DNA of 24,487 nucleotides from JAABUE01 sp037440925. GTDB taxonomy: Bacteria; Chloroflexota; Anaerolineae; Anaerolineales; Villigracilaceae. Positions 4,915 to 12,756 of the stretch are shown here, piece by piece; the stretch's first letter is position 1, and the number at the start of each line of letters is the position of its first letter. The notes beneath the pieces were generated by a model, which ran no database searches, was not told where the DNA came from, and saw only the letters and a list, made by a program, of their open reading frames with translations. The stretch spans positions 1-24,487 of the forward strand of contig JBBITF010000040.1 in assembly GCA_037440925.1 (NCBI GenBank), in the 5' to 3' direction. The translations under genes and the position numbers were made by a program.

Positions 4915-6282
4915 CTATGACAGAGGCGGCTTATCCTCATGCCATCGGCTGGCCTGCTCGTAAGCCTGCCCAATCTGGAGCGCTTTAGCTTCCTGCCAGG
5001 GACCTGAGACAATTTGTAGGCCAATCGGCAGCCTTTCCTCGGTAAATCCACATGGAAGCGACAAAGCCGGCAGACCGCTCAAGTTGAAAGGAGCGGTGAA
5101 GCGAGTCAGCAGGCGGGCGCGTTCGATGGCGTCTTCGCCCTCTATCAATGGCGCAGCGATGGGCGTCGTGGGCAGCAGCAAAGCGTCGTACTGGCGGAAA
5201 AATTGCTCGCCTCTTCTTCGGACTTCGGCCTGCGTACGCCGCGCCAGGCTATACTCTGTGGAGGAGAGTGCCCGCCCCGTCTCCAGCCGCTGACGCACAT
5301 CGGCGCCAAAGCGTTCTGGCTGGCTTGCCAATCGTTCACGATGAACGGCTGCGCCATCAGCCTGGGTCATCTGCCCGTTAGCCAGCGCCGCCGCTCGCAG
5401 CCATTCGACTTCGACTTCCTCCAACTTTGCTCCCAACCCTGCCAAGACCTGCGCCGCCTGGCGCACAGCCGCCAGCACCTGCGGGTCGCTGGCTTCTTCG
5501 ATATACTCGCCCACCGCCAGAGCAATGCGCCAGCCCTGCACACCGGCATCGAGGCGCGCCAGATAGTCGTCTACCGGCATATCAGCGCTGGCCGGGTCAT
5601 GCTGGTCATAGCCAGCCATGACCTGGAGCAGAAGAGCGGCATCCCGCACGCAACGCGTCAGCGGCCCGGCATGATCCAAATTCCACGAAAGCGGGAAGAT
5701 ACCGCGTAGACTGACGCGCCCATAGGTAGGTTTGAGGCCAACCACGCCGCACAGGGAGGCCGGAATGCGGATAGAGCCGCCCGTGTCGGTTCCCAGCGCA
5801 GCCAGGCACATACCGGCAGAAACCGCTGCCGCCGATCCGCCCGAAGAGCCGCCGGTGATGCGCCTTGTGTCCCAAGGGTTGCGGCAGGCGCCATAATGCG
5901 GGTTGACGGTGGTCACTCCTAGCGCGATTTCATGAGTGTTGGTCTTGCCAAGCAACACAGCGCCGGCCTCTTTCATTTTTTGGATGACGACTGCATCTTG
6001 AGACGGGATGTTTTCGGCAAAAAACAGCGAACCGGCGGTTGTGCGCACGCCTTGTGTATCATACAAGTCTTTGACGGCCAGAGGAATGCCCGCCAGCGCG
6101 CCTTGCAGCCGGCTGAGTTCAAAATCAGAGGCGGGGATGACGGTGATGAAGGCGTTGATGAGGCGGTCGAATCGCTCGATTTGACGGTAGCAAGCCGCGG
6201 TCAAGGTTTGAGGCGTGAGGTCGCCCGCGCGCAGCAGGGGTAAGGCTTGAGAAAGGGTCAGGTAATTGGGGACGGTCATCAT
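4915..6282 (-). CDS. Amidase signature family hydrolase
   Basis: This 455-residue enzyme has the Ser-cisSer-Lys triad: K71 (LAVKDLYD), S146 (GGSSGGS) and nucleophile S170 (DTGGS). The spacing of 75 and 24 residues matches GatA and other amidase-signature enzymes. The family hydrolyses amide bonds of very varied substrates. GatB and GatC are not adjacent and the protein is shorter than typical GatA, so a free-standing amidase is more likely than the tRNA amidotransferase subunit. Two tandem ATGs (6282, 6279) begin the gene with no good Shine-Dalgarno sequence. A TATAAT-like box ends seven bases before the first ATG, so a leaderless mRNA is possible. It is divergent from the glycosyltransferase-like gene. 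Confidence 0.9.
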   Translation of the reverse strand: MMTVPNYLTLSQALPLLRAGDLTPQTLTAACYRQIERFDRLINAFITVIPASDFELSRLQGALAGIPLAVKDLYDTQGVRTTAGSLFFAENIPSQDAVVIQKMKEAGAVLLGKTNTHEIALGVTTVNPHYGACRNPWDTRRITGGSSGGSAAAVSAGMCLAALGTDTGGSIRIPASLCGVVGLKPTYGRVSLRGIFPLSWNLDHAGPLTRCVRDAALLLQVMAGYDQHDPASADMPVDDYLARLDAGVQGWRIALAVGEYIEEASDPQVLAAVRQAAQVLAGLGAKLEEVEVEWLRAAALANGQMTQADGAAVHRERLASQPERFGADVRQRLETGRALSSTEYSLARRTQAEVRRRGEQFFRQYDALLLPTTPIAAPLIEGEDAIERARLLTRFTAPFNLSGLPALSLPCGFTEERLPIGLQIVSGPWQEAKALQIGQAYEQASRWHEDKPPLS

Positions 6283-6288
6283 GTCCCA

Positions 6289-6315
6289 ATTATAAAGAAG
6301 AATCGCCGGTATGAT
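6289..6315. promoter_or_regulatory. Divergent -10 boxes of the amidase and glycosyltransferase-like genes
   Basis: The 45-bp gap holds TATAAT on the minus strand (6294-6289) and TATGAT on the plus strand (6310-6315). Both lie so close to the start codons (6282 and 6328) that the transcripts would have almost no leader. I see no convincing -35 boxes. Confidence 0.35.
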
Positions 6316-6327
6316 AGAATTCGCTTC

Positions 6328-7884
6328 ATGCGCGTTTTCAAGTCATTTTGGTTCCTTTTGGCATTGTTCTCCCTGGCGGCGGTCGGCCTGGCGCTAACAG
6401 CCACCTGGCGATATGGCGCGGGGGTTTCGGCAGATGCAGCCAAGAGTATGTCCACAGCCGAAAGCCTGCTGGCCGGGCGCGGCTTTTTCGATCATTCTGG
6501 CAACCCGTTCATTTACTGGCCGCCGCTCTACCCGTTGCTGCTAGCAGGACTCAGCCGGCTGGGCGGGTGGGACGTGTTCGTGGTCGGTTGGGTCGTGAAC
6601 CTGTGCCTGCTGGCAGTGAACACCTTCTTGGGCGGGGCGCTGGTGTATGCAGCCTTCCGCGAGCGGCCTGTATATGCCTTTTTGGGGAGTGCGTTCATCC
6701 TGGGATCGGAGCCGGCGCTGCGCATTCATGCTAATGTGGCTTCAGATCCGTTGTATATTACCTTTTCGCTGATTTTCCTCCTTACGGCCATCCGTTATTT
6801 GCAAGACCGGTCGGGAAAGGCGCTGGTCGTTATGACGGTGTGTGCGGCGCTGGCTATGCTGCAACGCTGGCTGGGGGCCAGTTTGCTGGCAATGGGCGGT
6901 ATCGTTGTGCTGGCGGCGCGCTGGCGAGATTGGCGCCTGCTGCTGCGCGATTGGGTCTGGATGGGTTGTTCGATTTTACCGGTGGGCGCATGGGTGTACT
7001 TTCATAATATTTTGCAGTATCAGACTTTTTGGGGCAATGATTCGCCCCTGCTCGATGTTTGGATGAACTTCGAGTATTCGCTGACCAAGATACTGCATTG
7101 GTTCCTGCCGTATCACCCCCGCCTGGAATTCTTTTTATTCCATCCAACGATTGCGTTGAGCGTGATGTTGCTGGCATTGTTCTTGATAGCCAGAAAAGAA
7201 GATTGGACGGCCTGGCGGCAAGACGTGAGCCGGCCAGAAACATTCGCTACAATCTTGTTTTTGCCGCTTTCGCTGGCAGGGATGGTTTTCACCATCGTCA
7301 GCGGCGATCACCGCGATTTGTATTCAGACCGCTATTATGTCGGCTTGCTGGCGCCGGTCATTGTGCTGTTGTTCGTGACGCTGGACGACGTAATTCTGCC
7401 TCGTCTGCGGTTGGAGGCGGGCAAGGCCCGCTTGCTGGTAGCGCTCTTGTTTGCGGTCTGGTTTCTGGCTTATCCTACTTTCAGCCTGTACAAGTATCTT
7501 TCCAATTGTCTGGCGGAAGGGGAGGCCAGTCCCTACAATTACTATAACAACCGCTTTTTTCGGGAGAATCCGGCCATTGCCGAAATCCAGGCCCTGGCGC
7601 GGACGCACCCGCAGGCTACTTTCTACAGCAACTATGCAGATGGGATGTGGTTTTATACCCGTAGGACGACGCCACTCATGCCCCGTTTGGCCGGATTGAC
7701 GCTGGAGGAATTCCGCGCCCAATTTGCAGGCTGGCCGGGCGAGCAGGAAGGGTATATATTATGGTTCCTGCCAAACGAGTTCAAACATGTGGCGCCGCCC
7801 GAATGGCTGGCCGAGGTCGCCGACCTCGAATTGGTCTATGCCAGTGAGCGCGGTTTGATCTACACGGTGCGAAGCAGACCGTGA
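6328..7884 (+). CDS. GT-C type glycosyltransferase-like membrane protein
   Basis: This 518-residue integral membrane protein has an N-terminal helix (about 7-26), roughly ten or more further hydrophobic helices, and a soluble C-terminal part of about 110 residues. The first extracytoplasmic loop has an Asp at about 36 (VSADAAKSM), then the LLAGRGF and YWPPLYPLLLAGL motifs seen in ArnT/PMT-like (GT39/GT83) enzymes. These transfer a sugar from a polyprenyl-phosphate donor outside the membrane. Donor and acceptor are unknown. I take the ATG at 6328; an in-frame ATG-less extension to 6247 would run into the amidase gene. The stop lies 7 bp from the end of the convergent peptidase gene. Confidence 0.8.
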   Translation: MRVFKSFWFLLALFSLAAVGLALTATWRYGAGVSADAAKSMSTAESLLAGRGFFDHSGNPFIYWPPLYPLLLAGLSRLGGWDVFVVGWVVNLCLLAVNTFLGGALVYAAFRERPVYAFLGSAFILGSEPALRIHANVASDPLYITFSLIFLLTAIRYLQDRSGKALVVMTVCAALAMLQRWLGASLLAMGGIVVLAARWRDWRLLLRDWVWMGCSILPVGAWVYFHNILQYQTFWGNDSPLLDVWMNFEYSLTKILHWFLPYHPRLEFFLFHPTIALSVMLLALFLIARKEDWTAWRQDVSRPETFATILFLPLSLAGMVFTIVSGDHRDLYSDRYYVGLLAPVIVLLFVTLDDVILPRLRLEAGKARLLVALLFAVWFLAYPTFSLYKYLSNCLAEGEASPYNYYNNRFFRENPAIAEIQALARTHPQATFYSNYADGMWFYTRRTTPLMPRLAGLTLEEFRAQFAGWPGEQEGYILWFLPNEFKHVAPPEWLAEVADLELVYASERGLIYTVRSRP

Positions 7885-7891
7885 TGCAGAC

Positions 7892-8878
7892 TTATCCCAA
7901 GCCGGGCAAACCACCGGCCGAAGTCGCCGTCTGTACGGCGCGCAAGATGGCCTGCGCCATGGCTTCAGCCGCCAGAGCGCCCACAGTGGACGGGTCGGCT
8001 GGCTTCTGACCGGTTGCCAGGGTGAAAATGGTGTCGCCGTCCAGCATGGTGTGGGCTGGGCGCACCGTCCGCGCCAGGCCGTCGTGCGCCATTTGTGCCA
8101 CTTTGTTAGCCTGCGCTTTGGTCAGTCTGGCATTGGTCGCAACTACGCCAATGACCGTGTTGGCGCGCGCGGCAAAATGCAAGACGGTGCGGCCTATGAA
8201 GGTCTTCATGACTGAAAGCGTATCGGCAAAATAGCCCGGCGCGCCGAGTTCGAGCGGGCCAAGATGGGTGGAGCGCGCGCCGGCGATGATTTGCCCGCTG
8301 GAGGGGTCTATCACGTCGCCAAAGGCGTTGACCGCCACCAGCGCGCCAACCACCAACCCACCAGCGCGGACGCTGGCGCTGCCAATGCCGGCCTTCATGG
8401 CGCTCTTCATCCCAAAAATTTTGCCGACGGAGGCGCCCGCGCCGGCGCCGACGTTGCCCTGCGCGGGCGGGGAGGGGGAGGCCGAAGCGGCCGCGCGGTA
8501 GCCCATCTCCCCATCGGGCCGCACCTGAGAACTGCCGAGGCCCAAATCGAACAAGATGGCAGCCGGGACGATAGGCACCTTGCCCAGGCCCGTGTCGAAG
8601 CCGATGCCCTGCTCCTCGAGGTAGCGCATCACGCCGCTTGCTGCGTCCAAACCAAAGGCCGAGCCGCCCGCCAATAACACAGCATGGACTTTTTCCACCA
8701 GGTTGAGCGGGTTTAGCAAGTCGGTCTCGCGCGTGCCGGGCGCGCCGCCGCGCACATCCACACCCCCTACTGCCCCTTTACGGCATAATATCACTGTGCA
8801 GCCAGTGAGGGCCTCCTCATTTTGCGCATGGCCGACTTCGATGCCCGCAACGTCTGTGATGGTGTCGTTTCGTTTCAT
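7892..8878 (-). CDS. P1 family (S58, DmpA-like) peptidase
   Basis: This 328-residue protein is of the L-aminopeptidase D-esterase family, which self-cleaves to expose an N-terminal nucleophile. The N-terminus (ITDVAGIEVGHAQ), LLAGGSAFGLDAASGVM and GAGAGASVGK are family signatures. GIGSAS around residues 164-169 holds the predicted Gly166-Ser167 autocleavage site. Expected activity is removal of N-terminal residues from small peptides or amides, in the cytoplasm (no signal peptide). It lacks a clear Shine-Dalgarno sequence, and the leader region contains a hairpin repeat. It is monocistronic by spacing. Confidence 0.88.
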   Translation of the reverse strand: MKRNDTITDVAGIEVGHAQNEEALTGCTVILCRKGAVGGVDVRGGAPGTRETDLLNPLNLVEKVHAVLLAGGSAFGLDAASGVMRYLEEQGIGFDTGLGKVPIVPAAILFDLGLGSSQVRPDGEMGYRAAASASPSPPAQGNVGAGAGASVGKIFGMKSAMKAGIGSASVRAGGLVVGALVAVNAFGDVIDPSSGQIIAGARSTHLGPLELGAPGYFADTLSVMKTFIGRTVLHFAARANTVIGVVATNARLTKAQANKVAQMAHDGLARTVRPAHTMLDGDTIFTLATGQKPADPSTVGALAAEAMAQAILRAVQTATSAGGLPGLG

Positions 8879-8886
8879 AGGTTACA

Positions 8887-8978
8887 GCAACGACTGAAGT
8901 CGTTATTACATGTTACTATAAACTACCATAGTAGCGATTTCAATCGCCTTCGAGCGCAACGACTGAAGTCGTTACTAC
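8887..8978. repeat. Paired hairpin repeats with a GA loop
   Basis: GCAACGACTGAAGTCGTTA occurs at 8887-8905 and 8956-8974. Each holds AACGACT-GA-AGTCGTT and is followed by T/C-TAC. Between them GCGATT-TC-AATCGC (8934-8947) has the same layout on the other strand. The copies fill the gap between the peptidase and the small acidic gene. Confidence 0.8.
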
Positions 8979-9027
8979 TGTCGTTACTACTGTCGTTACT
9001 ACTGTCGTTACTACTACCGTTACTACT
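8968..9027. repeat. Five 12-bp tandem repeats (GTCGTTACTACT)
   Basis: There are four exact units at 8968, 8980, 8992 and 9004, and one degenerate unit (ACCGTTACTACT) at 9016-9027. The unit is the right-hand end of the preceding hairpin repeat, so the array looks like a local expansion of that end. It stops 2 bp before the end of the small acidic gene. Confidence 0.9.
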
Positions 9028-9029
9028 TG

Positions 9030-9209
9030 TTACAGGTTGCCGACCAGGTCGAGAAATTCTTCCCATTCTTCTTCAAAGAAGTGCAGGGTGACGTTGTTGA
9101 GTTCGATGTGATAGGTGGTCTCGCCATCGGGTTCTTCGGCTTTCCAGGCCAGGTAGTTGTCGGTCTCGGCCAGGGTGTCGGTCTTGGGTTCTTTATTCTT
9201 GTCGGTCAT
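9030..9209 (-). CDS. Small acidic protein of unknown function
   Basis: This 59-residue protein starts MTDKNKEPKTDTLAETDNYL and is very acidic at its end (FFEEEWEEFLDLV). The ATG at 9209 is supported by AAAGGAG seven bases upstream. It overlaps the last 17 bp of the AI-2E transporter gene, which points to translational coupling and a possible partner role. It has no signal peptide, no membrane helix and no cysteines. I do not recognise a family. A longer in-frame reading from 9320 lies inside the transporter gene and is not credible. Confidence 0.75.
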   Translation of the reverse strand: MTDKNKEPKTDTLAETDNYLAWKAEEPDGETTYHIELNNVTLHFFEEEWEEFLDLVGNL

Positions 9210-10473
9210 GGTTTTCTCCTTTCGAGGCTTGGTCGGCGCGGAGGGGAGGTGGGTCCGCGCTGAGGGGTGGATTTTGCTTCTTGCGCCGCAGCCGGTCGAG
9301 GGTCCGGCGCAGATGCGCAAGCACAGGCGGGGAAGGCGCTACATTTGACTCGGACTCTGATTCGGGCCAGGGGTCCTGATCGAACATTTTCCGCAAGATG
9401 TAACGCCCGATCAATTGCAAGGTCGCCAGGGAGGGCGCGGCGATGACCACACCCAAGATTCCCAGCAGGTTGGCAGAGACCAGCGCCATGACCAGCACGC
9501 CGGCCGGATGGACTTTGAGGGTATCGGCCATCAAACGTGGAGAGACGAGGTTATCGAAAATTTGATCCACCAGCAACGCCAGCGCCACAACCAACAAAGT
9601 GTAGGCCAGCGGCTGCATTCCAAAGAGTTTGAAGCCCTGAAAGTAGGCGACCAGAATCAGTACAATCCAATTGACGGCAGGGCCAATGTAGGGCAGGAAA
9701 CGCGCCAGGCCGGCCAGCAGCGCCAGCCCCAGCGCATATCGCACGCCAAGCGCGCTGAGCAGGACGGCATAAGTGACCACCGCCATGAAAAAGAGGATGA
9801 TTTGGCCGCGCAGGAAGGCATTCCAGATGCGGCCAAGTTCACGACCAAGGCGGGCGATGTCGTCGTTGTAGCCCGGCACGTCTACTTTGAGGATGCCTTC
9901 GCGCAGGCCGCCGCTCTCTGACAGGACAAAGAAAGAGACCAGTAAGACGAAGGCCACCCAGCCAAAGCCTTGCGCGGCGCCGCTGGCCACGGTTCCCAGC
10001 AGTTGGCCGGTGCGTCCTAAAAGCGGCTGGACAATCGAAATGAGTTGCGTGTTGAGGGCATTGAGGTCGAGGGCGCTCAGGTCTAGCGGGATGGGGCTGT
10101 GGAGGTTGATCCATTCTACCAGGCTGGCGACGAGTTCCGGCAGTTCTACCAGGCTGTTTTCCACCAGTTTGATGAGGCTTTGGATTTGCTGGATCAATCC
10201 CAGGCCGCCTACGGTGACGATTGCTAACAAAATAAGCACCAGCAGGATGTAGATGGAGCCAACCGCTACACGCCAGGAAAAATGCAATTTGCGGTTGAGC
10301 GCACTGGCCAACGGGTAGAACAGGTATGCAAGGATGAAAGCCATCAACAGCGGCGCAAGGATGGATTGGAAGCGTATCAACACGCCGGCCAGGATAGCGA
10401 CAAAAGTCAGTGCAATGACCAATTTGGTCATTGCACCCCAACGTGGTGAGGAGGTGGAGGTAGATTGATGCAT
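9193..10473 (-). CDS. AI-2E family (UPF0118/PerM) transporter
   Basis: This 426-residue inner-membrane protein starts with the helix pair LVIALTFVAILAGVLI and LLMAFILAYLFYPL and the SALNRK loop, then has a long amphipathic extracytoplasmic segment (about 95-165). Further helices and the family motifs RFLPYIGPAVNW and DQIFDNLVSPRLMADTLKVHP follow. Members include TqsA, Na+/H+ antiporter-like and other exporters; the substrate cannot be assigned from sequence. The C-terminal tail of about 50 residues is charged and Pro-rich. The start is uncertain: ATG 10473 has no good ribosome site, and an in-frame ATG at 10431 is possible. The small acidic gene follows with an overlap. Confidence 0.9.
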   Translation of the reverse strand: MHQSTSTSSPRWGAMTKLVIALTFVAILAGVLIRFQSILAPLLMAFILAYLFYPLASALNRKLHFSWRVAVGSIYILLVLILLAIVTVGGLGLIQQIQSLIKLVENSLVELPELVASLVEWINLHSPIPLDLSALDLNALNTQLISIVQPLLGRTGQLLGTVASGAAQGFGWVAFVLLVSFFVLSESGGLREGILKVDVPGYNDDIARLGRELGRIWNAFLRGQIILFFMAVVTYAVLLSALGVRYALGLALLAGLARFLPYIGPAVNWIVLILVAYFQGFKLFGMQPLAYTLLVVALALLVDQIFDNLVSPRLMADTLKVHPAGVLVMALVSANLLGILGVVIAAPSLATLQLIGRYILRKMFDQDPWPESESESNVAPSPPVLAHLRRTLDRLRRKKQNPPLSADPPPLRADQASKGENHDRQE

Positions 10474-10555
10474 GGGAAATTCTGATTAAATTCTAGCCGC
10501 TATCGAAAGAAATTTCAACCACGAGTTCACCGGTGATTGCCCAAATCTTGACTCC

Positions 10556-10703
10556 ACTGCAAAAAGGTATTTGCGCTGCAGAGCGCGCAGAGAACGCTGA
10601 GATTGTTTACCGATTCCGCAAAGAAAAAGCGCTCTTGATGCGGGTTTTGCAAATTTTTAACCCTGCGCGCTCTGCGCTCTCGGCGGTTAATGGTTTTTGC
10701 AAT
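10556..10703. mobile_element. Miniature inverted-repeat element, ACTGCAAAAA family, copy 1
   Basis: ACTGCAAAAA (10556-10565) and TTTTTGCAAT (10694-10703) form the ends, with one mismatch. An inner inverted pair is GCAGAGCGCGCAG on the left and CTGCGCGCTCTGC on the right. It is non-coding. The same end sequence bounds the element at 12572-12682. No target duplication was seen. It fills most of the gap between the AI-2E transporter and transglycosylase genes. Confidence 0.6.
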
Positions 10704-10776
10704 GCCGTAACTCTTGAGAATCTATCACACCCGCAAAGATTCTGCACGGCGCTTGAGTTTGTTGCTGGGCAAAGCG

Positions 10777-10790
10777 CAAACTGAAGTTTG
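10777..10790. repeat. Small hairpin CAAACT-GA-AGTTTG
   Basis: This perfect 6-bp inverted repeat around GA sits within GCGCAAACTGAAGTTTGCAG. It shares the ACTGAAGT core with the hairpins at 8887-8978 but has a different stem. Nothing else was recognised in 10704-10877. Confidence 0.6.
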
Positions 10791-10877
10791 CAGCGCAGCC
10801 GCGTTATAGCCATCTGTGCGCCGCCCATCCAGGCGCTGGTAGAGCAGATTTATACCGATATTCAGCGAATGAGGCGC

Positions 10878-11576
10878 TTATTGGGTTATCCCTAATCTTT
10901 GTGCGGCTTGCTGGCATAGGTTGGCGCCGTAGCGATGATACCACGCCTCCAGCATAGGGCTTGCTGTAGCACCGCGGCGCGCATCCTCGTAGATGGGCGC
11001 GCCAAACTGAACGTATCGGGCGGTTTGTGCAGGCCACAGCCATTCGGCGCGATGGATGACGCCTATACCGCCATTGTAGCCGGCCAGCGCCAGGCGCGGG
11101 TCGCCATTGGCCGCCTCCAGCGCGCGCTTGAGGTACGTCAGGCCGCGCAGGGCGTTGGTGTCGGGGTCGTAAGGATCGTCGCTAACGTGGAAGTGAAATG
11201 GCATGACCTGGAAAAGTCCCATTGCGCCAGAGCGCGAAAGCGCGCGGGGGTCGCCGCAGGATTCGATTTGCATAACAACGGCGACCAGGTTCGGGTCCAG
11301 GCCAGATGCGGTTGCCCAACGAGCGATGGAATCGCTCCAGGCGCGCACTTCTGGTCTGAATAGGGGGGAAAGTTCAGCGGTCGTCCCAGCGGGTGGGGTC
11401 CATTGTAAAGGGACGCTTACTTGAAGCGAAGGATTCGCTCTTGCCACTAGAAGCGAGAACAGCAAACCGAAGCACAACACAGCCAGCGGCGGTAGAAGAA
11501 AACCAGACAAACAGCCGCTTCCTGGTTCGGAGGCGGCTGTCTGCCGGTAAGGAGAGTAGGGGCGAGCGCGGGGCAT
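10878..11576 (-). CDS. Membrane-anchored lytic transglycosylase (SLT domain)
   Basis: This 232-residue protein has a basic N-terminus and one hydrophobic helix (about 24-45), a short linker, and an SLT goose-lysozyme-like domain. The predicted catalytic Glu105 lies in VVMQIESCGDP, followed by SGAMGLFQVMP (116-126) and LAGYNGG (164-170), the classic SLT motifs. It would cleave peptidoglycan between MurNAc and GlcNAc, forming 1,6-anhydroMurNAc, on the outer face of the membrane. AAGGA lies eight bases before the ATG. It sits 59 bp after the four-helix membrane protein gene and may share its strong promoter. Confidence 0.9.
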   Translation of the reverse strand: MPRARPYSPYRQTAASEPGSGCLSGFLLPPLAVLCFGLLFSLLVARANPSLQVSVPLQWTPPAGTTAELSPLFRPEVRAWSDSIARWATASGLDPNLVAVVMQIESCGDPRALSRSGAMGLFQVMPFHFHVSDDPYDPDTNALRGLTYLKRALEAANGDPRLALAGYNGGIGVIHRAEWLWPAQTARYVQFGAPIYEDARRGATASPMLEAWYHRYGANLCQQAAQRLGITQ

Positions 11577-11635
11577 GGTCTTTTCCTTGCGTGGGGAGAA
11601 TCCCGGCTCGAATGACGGGATGGATGGAGCGGGTT

Positions 11636-12370
11636 CTATTCGTAATGTTCGTTGACGCCTCGTCCGCTAAAGGACAGGTTGTGATAGGTGGGTTCTGCTC
11701 GAGACGCAAAGTTGCTTTGCGCAGCCGGTTTCGGCGCCGGCCGGTAAGCGCCAATTGGGCGCGGCAAACTGGAAGCCGGCCGCAGGGAGGCGGTAGCCGT
11801 GTTAGGCTGAGGTTGGTGCGCCGGGCGCGCCACGCTGCGAGGGCGATCGGCCTGACTGAACAGGCGGTCGCCGGCCATCGAGAAGGTACCGATAATCAGC
11901 ACGCGAATCAGCCAGACCATAATGGCAACAAAAACTGGCACGGCTTTGGTCAGGGTGGCATTGCTGACCACTGCGCCAGCGCCCATGCTGCTGTGGTTGA
12001 GGATAGCAATGGAAACGCCCCACCAGGTGAGGGTGGCGTTCATCGCTGCCGCCAATAGCCAGGCGCCAAACAAATACCAGACCTCGGTTGGTTCGTCACG
12101 GCCCTGTTCAGGAGTGAAGATGCGTGCAATGCCGGCAAAGTCAATACCACAAAAAGCAATGGACAGAATGGTAGCCCAGCGAAAACCGGCAAATTTCAGG
12201 TCACCAAGCACGTCGCTGAGGGCAAATTCGGTGGTGCTGAAATTGAAGATTTCGAAGGCCAGCAATGCGCCGATGATCATGATGCCCCAGGCAGCGCCGC
12301 GGTTCAAGCGCCGCCCGCGAAAGAGGGTAGAGAGGGCGCCTCCGCCACCATGGGATAGAGAAGTGCTCAT
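11636..12370 (-). CDS. Four-helix membrane protein of unknown function
   Basis: This 244-residue protein starts MSTSLSHGGGG. The ATG at 12370 has AGGAGG six bases upstream; an in-frame ATG at 12400 lies in the leader. Four hydrophobic segments are visible: around GIMIIGALLAFEIF, ILSIAFCGIDFAGIA, LFGAWLLAAAMNATLTWWGV and VPVFVAIMVWLIRVLIIGTF. The last 60 residues are Pro/Ala/Arg-rich and likely disordered. I do not recognise the family. A near-consensus promoter directly upstream suggests strong, constitutive expression, which is unusual for an unknown protein. A lytic transglycosylase gene follows, so a cell-envelope role is possible. Confidence 0.75.
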   Translation of the reverse strand: MSTSLSHGGGGALSTLFRGRRLNRGAAWGIMIIGALLAFEIFNFSTTEFALSDVLGDLKFAGFRWATILSIAFCGIDFAGIARIFTPEQGRDEPTEVWYLFGAWLLAAAMNATLTWWGVSIAILNHSSMGAGAVVSNATLTKAVPVFVAIMVWLIRVLIIGTFSMAGDRLFSQADRPRSVARPAHQPQPNTATASLRPASSLPRPIGAYRPAPKPAAQSNFASRAEPTYHNLSFSGRGVNEHYE

Positions 12371-12407
12371 TTCAACCTCCTTTGTTGAGAAAATGAACAA
12401 CGGCTAT

Positions 12408-12435
12408 ATTATAGAACAAATTTTCTATTTGTCAA
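12408..12435 (-). promoter_or_regulatory. Near-perfect sigma70 promoter of the four-helix membrane protein gene
   Basis: On the minus strand TTGACA (12435-12430), a 16-bp A/T-rich spacer and TATAAT (12413-12408) lie 37 bp upstream of the start at 12370. Both boxes are full consensus matches. Confidence 0.85.
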
Positions 12436-12571
12436 GGTCAGGCAGCAAGGTCAGAGGGCCTTTCTTGACGAACCTGTCCATATCGTTTATAACTAATTTG
12501 TCTGTTTGTTACGTTTTAATGAACATTTTCTTCCGAAAACGACAAAGAACCCAATTGCATTTGTTGATTTC

Positions 12572-12682
12572 ACTGCAAAAAAGAAAATCTCAACGCAAAG
12601 ACCCCAAGACTCAAAGAAAATGAAATTTCCAAAAAATCCTGGCGGCTTTGCGCCTTTGCGTTAGAAACGCCCTTTTTGCAGT
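12572..12682. mobile_element. Miniature inverted-repeat element, ACTGCAAAAA family, copy 2
   Basis: ACTGCAAAAA (12572-12581) and TTTTTGCAGT (12673-12682) are exact inverted ends of a 111-bp non-coding segment. An inner pair AACGCAAAG / CTTTGCGTT lies within it. It shares its ends and its nested layout with the copy at 10556-10703, though the inner sequence differs. It lies directly before the amidohydrolase promoter. No target duplication was seen. The stretch 12436-12571 holds nothing I recognise. Confidence 0.65.
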
Positions 12683-12690
12683 AGAGTCAT

Positions 12691-12719
12691 TTGTTGTTTT
12701 TGCGCAAACACTTTACAAT
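12691..12719 (+). promoter_or_regulatory. Probable promoter of the amidohydrolase-ABC operon
   Basis: TTGTTG (12691-12696), a 17-bp spacer and TACAAT (12714-12719) lie 37 bp upstream of the ATG at 12757. The -10 box matches 5 of 6 and the -35 box 4 of 6 consensus bases. Confidence 0.5.
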
Positions 12720-12756
12720 ATCTTGCAAGCCCAGTCCAATTGCCGTAGGAGGCTGC

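Noticed and set aside
4915..6282. GatA subunit of the tRNA amidotransferase
   Set aside because: The catalytic spacing fits, but gatB and gatC are not adjacent and the length is slightly short, so a general amidase is the safer call.
8968..9027. CRISPR-like array
   Set aside because: The 12-bp units are directly contiguous with no spacers and are too short; this is a simple tandem repeat.
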